Shown: positions 19,304 through 26,164 of the stretch, one piece after another
Position numbering within the stretch: position 1 is the first letter of the stretch
Layout of the letters: each line of letters begins with the position of its first letter
Source: Longimicrobium sp.
Lineage (GTDB): Bacteria > Gemmatimonadota > Gemmatimonadetes > Longimicrobiales > Longimicrobiaceae
Direction of reading: 5' to 3'
Assembly: GCF_036388275.1 (NCBI RefSeq)
Contig: NZ_DASVSF010000099.1
Location: forward strand, 1-64,000
Length of the DNA stretch: 64,000 nucleotides
The notes under the pieces: model-generated
Seen by the model: only the letters and a program-made list of their open reading frames with translations
Databases searched by the model: none
Told to the model about the DNA's origin: nothing
Program-made: the position numbers and the translations under genes

Positions 19304-22000
19304 ATGGCCGACCGCTACGTTTATTTCTTTGGCGCGGGAGAGACGGAAGGCAGCAAGGAGATGAAGGACCTGCTCGGCGGCAAGGGCGCCGGGCTGGCCG
19401 AGATGGCGCGCATCGGGGTGCCGGTGCCCCCGGGGTTCACCATCACCACCGAGGTTTGCCGGCTGTACCTGCGCGGGGGGCGCTATCCCGACGGGCTGCG
19501 CGAGCAGGTGGCCGCGTCGCTCGCGCGGCTGGAGCGCGCCACGGGCAAGGTGTTCGGCGGGGACGAGGCGCCGCTCCTCGTTTCGGTGCGCTCCGGCGCG
19601 GCGTTCAGCATGCCGGGGATGATGGACACCATCCTGAACCTGGGGCTGAACGACCGTACCGCCGCCGCGCTGGCCGCCGGCAGCGGCGACGAACGCTTCG
19701 CCTTCGACAGCTATCGCCGCTTCGTGCAGATGTACGCCGACGTCGTCCTGGGCGTGCACGCGGAGCAGTTCGAGCGGCTGATCGAGGACACGAAGCGCGC
19801 CCGCGGCGTCAGCGAGGACACCGACTTGTCCGCGGAGGACCTGCGGGACCTCGTCGCCCGGTTCAAGGCGCTCGTGCGCGACCATACCCAGGCCGATTTT
19901 CCGGAGGACCCGCAGGACCAGCTGTGGGGCGCCATCCACGCCGTGTTCGGCTCGTGGGACACGCCGCGCGCCAAAGCGTACCGCCGCATCAACGGCATCA
20001 GCGACGACCTGGGCACAGCGGTGAGCATCTGCTCCATGGTGTTCGGCAACATGGGGTCGGACTCGGGGACGGGCGTGGCCTTCACGCGCGACCCCTCCAC
20101 CGGCGAGCGGCGGCTGTACGGCGAGTTCCTGGTGAACGCGCAGGGCGAGGACGTGGTGGCCGGCATCCGCGACCCGCTTCACATCGACGGGATGGAGCAG
20201 GCCCTTCCCAACTCGTTCCACGAACTCGTCGAGGCGGCGCGGCTGCTGGAAGACCACTACCGCGACGCCCAGGACCTGGAGTTCACGGTGGAGCGCGGGC
20301 GGCTGTACCTGCTGCAGACGCGCAACGCCAAGCGCACCGGGCGCGCGGCCGTGCGCATGGCGGTGGAGATGGTGGACGAGGGCCGCATCACCCCGGAAGA
20401 GGCGGTGCTGCGGGTGGATCCCGGCCAACTGGACCAGCTTCTCCATCCCATGATCGACCCCGGCGCCTCCGTGCACCTGCTGACGACGGCGCTCCCCGCC
20501 TCGCCGGGCGCCGCATCCGGCCGCGTGGTGTTCAACCCCGACGAGGCAGCCGAGCGCGGGGCGCACGAGCCGGTGATCCTGGTGCGCCGCGAAACGTCGC
20601 CCGAGGACTTTCACGGGATGGTGGTGTCGCAGGGTATCCTCACCTGCCGCGGGGGGATGACGTCGCACGCCGCCGTGGTGGCGCGCGGCATGGGCAAGTG
20701 CTGCGTGGCGGGCGCCGGTGACGTGCTGATGGACGAGGCGCGGCGCCAGTTCTCCGCCGGCGGCACGACGGTGAAGGAAGGCGACTGGATCACGCTGGAC
20801 GGCACCACGGGGCGGGTGATCCTGGGCAAGGTGCCCACGGTAGAGCCGGAGCTGACCGACGACTTCCACCGGCTGATGGAGTGGGCCGATGGGTTCCGCC
20901 GCCTGCGCGTGAGGACCAACGCCGACACGCCCAACGACAGCGCCGTGGCCCGCCGCTTCGGCGCCGAGGGGATCGGGCTGTGCCGCACGGAGCACATGTT
21001 CTTCGAGGGCGACCGCATCGACGCCGTCCGCGAGATGATCCTGGCCGAGACGGGCGCGCAGCGGGCCATCGCCGTGGCCAAGCTGCTTCCCATGCAGCGC
21101 GCGGACTTCGAGGGGATCTTCCGGGCGATGGACGGGCTTCCGGTGACCATCCGCCTGCTGGACCCGCCGCTGCACGAGTTCCTTCCGCACGGCCCGGCCG
21201 AGATCAAGGACCTGGCCCGCAAGCTGGGGATGGACCCCGTGCGCATGCGCGAGCAGGTGGAGCGGCACCACGAGGCCAACCCCATGCTGGGCCACCGCGG
21301 CTGCCGGCTGGGGATCACCTACCCCGACATCACCTGGATGCAGGCGCAGGCCATCTTCGAGGCCGCGGTCAACGTGCAGGCGCAGGGGGTGACGGTGTGC
21401 CCCGAGATCATGATTCCCCTCGTGGGCACGGCCGAGGAGCTGAAGCGGCAGCGGAAGATCGTCGACGAGGTGGCGGCGGAGGTGTTCTATCAGTGCGAGA
21501 CCCGCGTCGACTACCTGGTGGGCACGATGATCGAGCTGCCCCGCGCCGCGCTGACGGCGGACCGCATCGCGGAGCACGCGCAGTTCTTTTCCTTCGGCAC
21601 CAACGACCTCACGCAGACCACGTTCGGCCTGTCGCGCGACGATGCGGGGCGGTTCCTGCCCGAGTACGTGGCGGCGGGCGTGCTCCCTGACGACCCGTTC
21701 CAGACGCTGGACGTGGAAGGCGTGGGCAAGCTGGTGGACATGGCGACGCGCCTGGGCCGCGGCGTGAAGGCCGACCTGAAGGTGGGCGTCTGCGGCGAGC
21801 ACGGCGGCGACCCGCGCTCAGTGGAGTTCTTTCACGCGGTGGGGCTGAACTACGTCTCGTGCTCGCCCTACCGCGTTCCCGTCGCGCGCCTGGCGGCCGC
21901 CCACGCGGCCCTGAACGACCGCACCACGGAGCCGGAGGCGGCGCCTGCGCCGGTGGCGGATGCGGAGGTACAGGAGATCGAGGCGATGGCCGCGGACTGA
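19304..22000 (+). CDS. ppdK: Pyruvate, phosphate dikinase
   Basis: 898 aa, usual length. The N-terminal nucleotide-binding domain begins YVYFFGAGETEGSKEMKDLL and contains GGKGAGLAEM and VRSGAAFSMPGMMDTILNLG. The central phosphohistidine domain has GGMTSHAAVVARGMGK with the carrier His455. The C-terminal PEP/pyruvate barrel ends with VGVCGEHGGDP, where Cys830 is the expected acid/base. It interconverts pyruvate + ATP + Pi and PEP + AMP + PPi. With fructose-1,6-bisphosphatase also in the window it fits gluconeogenesis or PPi-linked glycolysis. The last 25 residues are an Ala/Glu/Pro-rich extension. No PPDK regulatory protein is adjacent. Confidence 0.97.
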   Translation: MADRYVYFFGAGETEGSKEMKDLLGGKGAGLAEMARIGVPVPPGFTITTEVCRLYLRGGRYPDGLREQVAASLARLERATGKVFGGDEAPLLVSVRSGAAFSMPGMMDTILNLGLNDRTAAALAAGSGDERFAFDSYRRFVQMYADVVLGVHAEQFERLIEDTKRARGVSEDTDLSAEDLRDLVARFKALVRDHTQADFPEDPQDQLWGAIHAVFGSWDTPRAKAYRRINGISDDLGTAVSICSMVFGNMGSDSGTGVAFTRDPSTGERRLYGEFLVNAQGEDVVAGIRDPLHIDGMEQALPNSFHELVEAARLLEDHYRDAQDLEFTVERGRLYLLQTRNAKRTGRAAVRMAVEMVDEGRITPEEAVLRVDPGQLDQLLHPMIDPGASVHLLTTALPASPGAASGRVVFNPDEAAERGAHEPVILVRRETSPEDFHGMVVSQGILTCRGGMTSHAAVVARGMGKCCVAGAGDVLMDEARRQFSAGGTTVKEGDWITLDGTTGRVILGKVPTVEPELTDDFHRLMEWADGFRRLRVRTNADTPNDSAVARRFGAEGIGLCRTEHMFFEGDRIDAVREMILAETGAQRAIAVAKLLPMQRADFEGIFRAMDGLPVTIRLLDPPLHEFLPHGPAEIKDLARKLGMDPVRMREQVERHHEANPMLGHRGCRLGITYPDITWMQAQAIFEAAVNVQAQGVTVCPEIMIPLVGTAEELKRQRKIVDEVAAEVFYQCETRVDYLVGTMIELPRAALTADRIAEHAQFFSFGTNDLTQTTFGLSRDDAGRFLPEYVAAGVLPDDPFQTLDVEGVGKLVDMATRLGRGVKADLKVGVCGEHGGDPRSVEFFHAVGLNYVSCSPYRVPVARLAAAHAALNDRTTEPEAAPAPVADAEVQEIEAMAAD

Positions 22001-22027
22001 GGGGGGCGGCCTCCATACTCCGCTGGG

Positions 22028-22074
22028 GCGACTGAAGTCGCGGCAACGACGGCCCGAAGTCCGCCTTCGCGGAC
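22028..22074 (+). repeat. Solo REP element, copy 3
   Basis: Same layout as the RAYT-flanking copies: stem 1 GCGACT-GA-AGTCGC (22028-22041), 17-nt spacer, stem 2 GTCCGC-CTTC-GCGGAC (22059-22074). The sequence of stem 1 differs from the RAYT copies, but every change is compensated on the other arm. It lies 27 bases after the ppdK stop codon, where a terminator would be expected. Confidence 0.88.
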
Positions 22075-22255
22075 TGCATGCGAACTCGAGTGCGCTGAGC
22101 CAACCGGAGCGCACCAGGCTGGCTCCCTTCCCCCGCGCGGTTTGCGGGGGAAGGGTTGGGGATGGGGGGCAGCCAGGGACTGCACGGCCGCCCTCCAATC
22201 GCTCCAAGCAGACCAGCCCACGCACCGGCACCTACAACGCGTGAGGGCCCTTCTC

Positions 22256-22284
22256 TTGACGATATCCGTTGCAACGTATATAAT
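22256..22284 (+). promoter_or_regulatory. Sigma70 promoter with palindromic operator for the DoxX/dioxygenase operon
   Basis: TTGACG (22256-22261) and TATAAT (22279-22284) are separated by exactly 17 bases. The spacer is filled by a 20-nt palindrome at 22262-22281, ATATNCGTTGCAACGNATAT, in which 9 of 10 pairs match. A repressor bound there would cover the spacer and touch the -10 box. The size and symmetry suit a MarR- or DUF24-type regulator. Confidence 0.85.
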
Positions 22285-22326
22285 GTACTTGAGCATCGGC
22301 ATGCATCACATCGACAGGAGCCTAAG

Positions 22327-22773
22327 ATGGCCTTCAACGGAACCAGCATCCTCCCGCACCGCGTGAGCGGCGGCCTCGCCTTCCTGCGCGTGATCGTGGG
22401 CATCATCTTCGTGGCGCACGGCGCGCAGAAGCTGTTCACCTACGGCCTGGCGGGCGTCTCGGGCTCGTTCGCCGGCATGGGCATTCCGCTGCCGGGCATC
22501 ACCGGGCCCGCGGTGGCGTTCCTGGAGTTCTTCGGCGGCATCGCGCTGATCCTGGGCCTGCTGACCCGGCTGGCGGCGCTGGGGCTGGCCATCAACATGT
22601 TCGGAGCCATCTTCATGGTGCACTTCGCGGCCGGGTTCTTCCTGCCGCAAGGCTACGAGTTTGCGCTGGCGCTGCTCGGCGGCTCGGTCGCGCTGGCGAT
22701 GGCGGGTGCCGGTGAGTACTCGGTGGATGCGGCCATCGCGCGCCGCCGCGACGACGCCGCCGGCCGCTTCTGA
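22327..22773 (+). CDS. DoxX family membrane protein, CatD-like
   Basis: 148 aa; ATG at 22327 with AGGAG 6 bases upstream. Four membrane helices are visible (FLRVIVGIIFVAHGAQKLF, then AVAFLEFFGGIALILGLL, LGLAINMFGAIFMVHFAAG and FALALLGGSVALAMAG). HGAQKLF and the following GxxGSFAGMGIP block are typical of DoxX. It is followed 32 bases later by a ring-cleavage dioxygenase-like gene, the same pairing as Bacillus catD-catE, which is induced by catechols and quinones. A role in thiol or quinone stress at the inner membrane is inferred from this pairing. Confidence 0.9.
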   Translation: MAFNGTSILPHRVSGGLAFLRVIVGIIFVAHGAQKLFTYGLAGVSGSFAGMGIPLPGITGPAVAFLEFFGGIALILGLLTRLAALGLAINMFGAIFMVHFAAGFFLPQGYEFALALLGGSVALAMAGAGEYSVDAAIARRRDDAAGRF

Positions 22774-22805
22774 GCACTCCTCCTCTTTTCGCGAGGATAC
22801 GCACG

Positions 22806-23717
22806 ATGACGATCACCGATCGCGCCGCGGCCAGCGGCGAGCAAGGGGTGGCGCCCGCCGGATTCCGTCTTCCGGCCGCCACGCGGCTGGGGCGGGTGCG
22901 CCTGCAGGTGGTCGACCTGGCGCGGTCGCTGGCCTGGTACGGCAACGTCCTGGGACTACGTGTGCTGGAGCGCGCCGACGGGCAGGCCACCTTGGGCGCC
23001 CACGGCGACGAGCGTCCGCTGGTGGAGCTGCACGAGCGTCCCGGCGCGGCGCCCGCTCCGCACCGCGGACGGCTGGGGCTGTACCACTTCGCCATCCTGC
23101 TGCCGGACCGCGCAGCGTTGAGCCGCTTCGTCGCCCACCTGGCGGAGGTCGGCGAGCGGGCCGGCGCGTCGGACCACCTGGTGAGCGAGGCGCTGTACCT
23201 GAACGACCCGGACGGGCTGGGCATCGAGGTGTACGCTGATCGTCCGCGGAGCAGCTGGGTGTGGCAGAACGGGCAGCTGGCGATGGACACGCGTCCGCTT
23301 AACCTGGAAAGCCTCCTTCGCGCCGCCGACGGCCAGCCGTGGACGGGGATGCCGGCCGGCACGGTCATCGGCCACGTGCACCTTCACGTCGGCGCGATTG
23401 ACGAGGCGGCGGCGTTCTACCATGGGGCGCTCGGGTTCGACAAGGTGGTGTGGAGCTATCCGGGCGCGCTCTTCCTGTCCGCGGGCGGCTATCACCATCA
23501 CCTGGGCCTGAACACCTGGGCCGGCACCGGCGCACGGCCCGCAGGCGAGAACGACGCGCGGCTCCTCTCGTGGGAGATCATCGTCCCCGCGTCGGCCGAC
23601 GCGGACGAGGCAGCGGCGAGCCTCCAGTCCGCGGGATACGCCGCGGATCGGATCGACGGTGGATGGAGATCGGCCGACCCGTGGGGCACCGAGTTGCACC
23701 TCGTCGCCGACGCCTGA
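22806..23717 (+). CDS. Extradiol ring-cleavage dioxygenase-like protein, CatE/glyoxalase fold
   Basis: 303 aa with two vicinal-oxygen-chelate modules (about 25-140 and 170-300). Probable Fe ligands are His in IGHVHLHVG and in YHHHLGLNTWAG, with Glu in GTELHLV near the C-terminus. YLNDPDGLGIEVYADRPR is a hallmark of the CatE/MhqE group. Such enzymes cleave catechol or hydroquinone rings with O2. It shares a transcript with the DoxX gene (gap 32 bases, same operator-controlled promoter) and is closed by a strong terminator. The true substrate is not known. Confidence 0.88.
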   Translation: MTITDRAAASGEQGVAPAGFRLPAATRLGRVRLQVVDLARSLAWYGNVLGLRVLERADGQATLGAHGDERPLVELHERPGAAPAPHRGRLGLYHFAILLPDRAALSRFVAHLAEVGERAGASDHLVSEALYLNDPDGLGIEVYADRPRSSWVWQNGQLAMDTRPLNLESLLRAADGQPWTGMPAGTVIGHVHLHVGAIDEAAAFYHGALGFDKVVWSYPGALFLSAGGYHHHLGLNTWAGTGARPAGENDARLLSWEIIVPASADADEAAASLQSAGYAADRIDGGWRSADPWGTELHLVADA

Positions 23718-23736
23718 TCTCATCCAACGAACGCAC

Positions 23737-23774
23737 GCGACGCCCGGAGCCAGCCGCTCCGGGCGTCGCTTTTT
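23737..23774 (+). terminator. Strong intrinsic terminator of the DoxX/dioxygenase operon
   Basis: GCGACGCCCGGA and TCCGGGCGTCGC pair perfectly (12 bp, 9-nt loop) and are followed by TTTTT. It lies 20 bases after the stop codon. Confidence 0.95.
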
Positions 23775-23856
23775 ATCACCACGCTTGCCAGCCGCACCGC
23801 CGCGCGGTCATCTTTCGCCCGCTCCCCTGCTCTCCTCAACCGCGCGCGGCCGATCG

Positions 23857-24624
23857 ATGGACTTCCTGACGGGCTACTGGTTCTTCGGCTCCCTGCCGAT
23901 CCTGGCGCTGCAGATCTTTCTGGCCGTGCACGCTGTCCGCACCGGGCGTTTCTACTGGCTCTTCATCATCTTCTTCTTTCCGCTCGTCGGAAGCCTGGTG
24001 TACCTGTTCGCCGAGTACCTGCCCAGCGCGCGGGCCGGCCGCTCGGGGCTGTCGACGGTGACGAAGACGGTGAAGAAGGTACTGGACCCCGGCGCGGAGA
24101 TCCGCCGGCTGGAGGACCAGCTTTCACTGACGGATACGCACGACAACCGGGTGGCGCTGGGGCGCGCGTACCGGCAGGCCGGCCGCCTGGACGATGCGAT
24201 CCGCATGTACGAAAGCAGCCTGGAGGGGATGTACTCCGACGCGCCGCGGGCCCTGTCCGAGTTGTCCGTGGCGTACTACCTGGCGGGGCGGCTGGGCGAC
24301 GCGCGCGCCACGTTCGACCGCCTGCGCCGCGCGCGCCAGCCCACGGCCGAGGAGTTGACGATCAGCGGGCGCATCGCCGAAGACTCCGGCGATTTGGACC
24401 TGGCCTTGCGCGAATACACCGCCGCCGCGCCCGGCGCCGGCGCCGAGGCCCGTTGCCGGCAGGGGCTCGTCCTTAAGCGGCTGAGCCGCGACGCCGAGGC
24501 CGCGCGCGCCTTCGAGGAGATCCTTCGCCACGCACGCGTGTCGCCAGGCCACTACCGCAAGGCCGAGAAGGAATGGATCGACATCGCCCAGCGCGAAACC
24601 AAGGGCGCCGGAGCCGCGCGCTGA
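23857..24624 (+). CDS. TPR protein with PLDc_N-like membrane hairpin
   Basis: 255 aa; start chosen at the ATG of 23857, directly before the membrane part. Two hydrophobic segments at residues 5-25 and 33-54 (FYWLFIIFFFPLVGSLVYLF) resemble the N-terminal membrane hairpin of cardiolipin synthases. The rest is helical with TPR-like repeats (RVALGRAYRQAGRLDDAIRM, ELSVAYYLAGRLGDARATF, ARCRQGLVLKRLSRDAEAA). There is no phospholipase HKD motif. It probably acts as an inner-membrane scaffold; partner unknown. It stands alone between two strong terminators. Confidence 0.8.
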   Translation: MDFLTGYWFFGSLPILALQIFLAVHAVRTGRFYWLFIIFFFPLVGSLVYLFAEYLPSARAGRSGLSTVTKTVKKVLDPGAEIRRLEDQLSLTDTHDNRVALGRAYRQAGRLDDAIRMYESSLEGMYSDAPRALSELSVAYYLAGRLGDARATFDRLRRARQPTAEELTISGRIAEDSGDLDLALREYTAAAPGAGAEARCRQGLVLKRLSRDAEAARAFEEILRHARVSPGHYRKAEKEWIDIAQRETKGAGAAR

Positions 24625-24644
24625 CCTCCTCCGGATAAGAAGGA

Positions 24645-24679
24645 GCGCGCCGCCCGGGATGGGCGGCGCGCGCTTTTTT
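24645..24679 (+). terminator. Strong intrinsic terminator
   Basis: GCGCGCCGCCC-GGGAT-GGGCGGCGCGC is an 11-bp perfect stem, followed by GC and TTTTTT. It lies 20 bases after the TPR gene. Because fbp ends at 24714 on the other strand, it may stop both directions. Confidence 0.95.
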
Positions 24680-24713
24680 GGCTTCAAAGCCTGGGAAAGG
24701 CCCGGCGTCGAGG

Positions 24714-25769
24714 TCAGACCCCCGCGGCCAGCGGCTCCAGGGCCGCTTCCATCCCAGCGCCCACGGTGCCCGCCAGGAAGCGCTCGGCCATCTCCACCTG
24801 GTCGGCGCTGCCGATGTACAGCGGGGTGCGCTCGTGCAGCGACTCCGGCTCGATTTCCATGATGCGGCTGGTGCCGGTGGACGCGCGTCCGCCCGCGTGC
24901 TCGGCGATCATGGCCAGCGGCGCGGCCTCGTACAGCAGGCGCAGCTTGCCGCGCGGGTTCTTGTCGTCCGCCGGGTACATGAACATCCCGCCGTACAGCA
25001 GGTTGCGGTGGAAGTCGGCCACGAGCGAGCCGATGTACCGCGCGCTGAACGGCTTGGGATTGGTGCCGTCGAGCCCCTTCAGGTAGTCGACCAGCGCGCG
25101 CTGCTGCGGCGACCACTTCATGAAGTTGCCCTCGTTGACGCTGAAGATGCGCTGCCCGGGGCTGGGGATGCGGATGTCGGGGTGCGAAAGCAGGAACTCG
25201 CCGATGGACGGCTCCAGCGTGAAGCCGTGCACGCCGTTGCCGGTGGTGTACACCAGCATCGTCGACGAGCCGTACACCACGTACCCCGCCGCCACCTGGC
25301 TGTAGCCCGGCTGCAGGCAGTCCTGGCCGCAGCCCCGCGGGTGGTCGCTCACCTTGCGATGCACCGAGAAGATGGTGCCCACGCTGACGTTGGCTTCGAT
25401 GTTCGACGAGCCGTCCAGCGGATCGAACAGCACGCAGTACTTGCCCGTGGGAAAGCGGTCGGGGATGGGGATGAAGTCCGCCACCTCTTCCGACGCCATG
25501 CCGCACAGGTGCCCCGTGTGGTCCAGCGCCTTGAAGATCACCTCGTGGGCGTACTCGTCGAGCTTCTTGACCTCTTCGCCCTGCACGTTCACCTCGCCCG
25601 TGTAGCCCAGCACGTCGGCCAGGCCGGCGCGGCGCACCTCGCGGGCGATCATCTTGGCCGCGAAGGCGATGTCGTACAGGATGTTGGAAAACGCGCCCGT
25701 CGCTTCCGGGAACTGGCGCTCGGCCTCGATGATGTGACGCTCGATGGTCACCAGGGACTTGCTGGTCAC
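24714..25769 (-). CDS. fbp: Fructose-1,6-bisphosphatase, class I
   Basis: 351 aa. The start is taken as the GTG of 25769 because it overlaps the stop of the upstream gene by GTGA, the same arrangement as the gene pair before it. Motifs: TGELN-like GYTGEVNVQGEEVKKLD, FDPLDGSSNIEANVSVGTIF (metal and phosphate site), YVVYGSSTMLVYTTG, and GGMFMYPADDKNPRGKLRLL with KLR binding the 6-phosphate. It removes the 1-phosphate of fructose-1,6-bisphosphate in gluconeogenesis and the Calvin cycle. Length and motifs are normal. It is the last gene of a three-gene chain with comEC, which is an odd partner for a central-metabolism enzyme. Confidence 0.95.
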   Translation of the reverse strand: MTSKSLVTIERHIIEAERQFPEATGAFSNILYDIAFAAKMIAREVRRAGLADVLGYTGEVNVQGEEVKKLDEYAHEVIFKALDHTGHLCGMASEEVADFIPIPDRFPTGKYCVLFDPLDGSSNIEANVSVGTIFSVHRKVSDHPRGCGQDCLQPGYSQVAAGYVVYGSSTMLVYTTGNGVHGFTLEPSIGEFLLSHPDIRIPSPGQRIFSVNEGNFMKWSPQQRALVDYLKGLDGTNPKPFSARYIGSLVADFHRNLLYGGMFMYPADDKNPRGKLRLLYEAAPLAMIAEHAGGRASTGTSRIMEIEPESLHERTPLYIGSADQVEMAERFLAGTVGAGMEAALEPLAAGV

Positions 25770-26164
25770 GCCTTCCTCGCGGGTGCGGATTTCCGTTGCA
25801 ATGCGGCAAACTCCTTCTGCCGCGCGTACGCTTCTACTTCGTACGGGTTCTGCCGATACCCGTGGCGCAGCCATTGGCCGCAGTACTTCAGCGGGAACAG
25901 CGGGTCGTCGTTCCACTGCCGCACGTGCACCAGCTCGTGCACGATCAGGTCTGGGGCGATGGGCCGGTCCGCGTCGAACAGGATGGTGCGCCCCAGCGTC
26001 ACCGCCCCCGCGCGCTTTGTGCCGCCTCCCATGAACACCCCGCCGATGGCGGGGATCAGCCGGTTGCGGCGGATCACCACGCCGGGCGGCACCGGGTGCG
26101 GCAGCTCCGCGTCTGGCACCCGCGGCCCCAGCACGCGGTCGGCGATGCGCGCGGCCAGGCTCAC
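25766..26164 (-). CDS. Small HExxH putative metalloprotease (DUF4157-like)
   Basis: 132 aa from the GTG at 26164, which overlaps the comEC stop by GTGA; an in-frame GTG 15 bases further up is an alternative. The zinc motif HELVH lies near the middle (DLIVHELVHVRQW), with a likely third ligand Glu in NPYEVEAYARQKEF. There is no signal peptide. The domain looks like a minimal gluzincin with a single active-site helix pair. Whether it cleaves proteins is unknown; related DUF4157 domains often sit in toxins or processed effectors. Its position between comEC and fbp is unexplained. Confidence 0.75.
   Translation of the reverse strand: MSLAARIADRVLGPRVPDAELPHPVPPGVVIRRNRLIPAIGGVFMGGGTKRAGAVTLGRTILFDADRPIAPDLIVHELVHVRQWNDDPLFPLKYCGQWLRHGYRQNPYEVEAYARQKEFAALQRKSAPARKA

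Noticed and set aside
19190..21802. Long minus-strand frame opposite ppdK
   Set aside because: Antisense shadow of a gene with intact catalytic residues.
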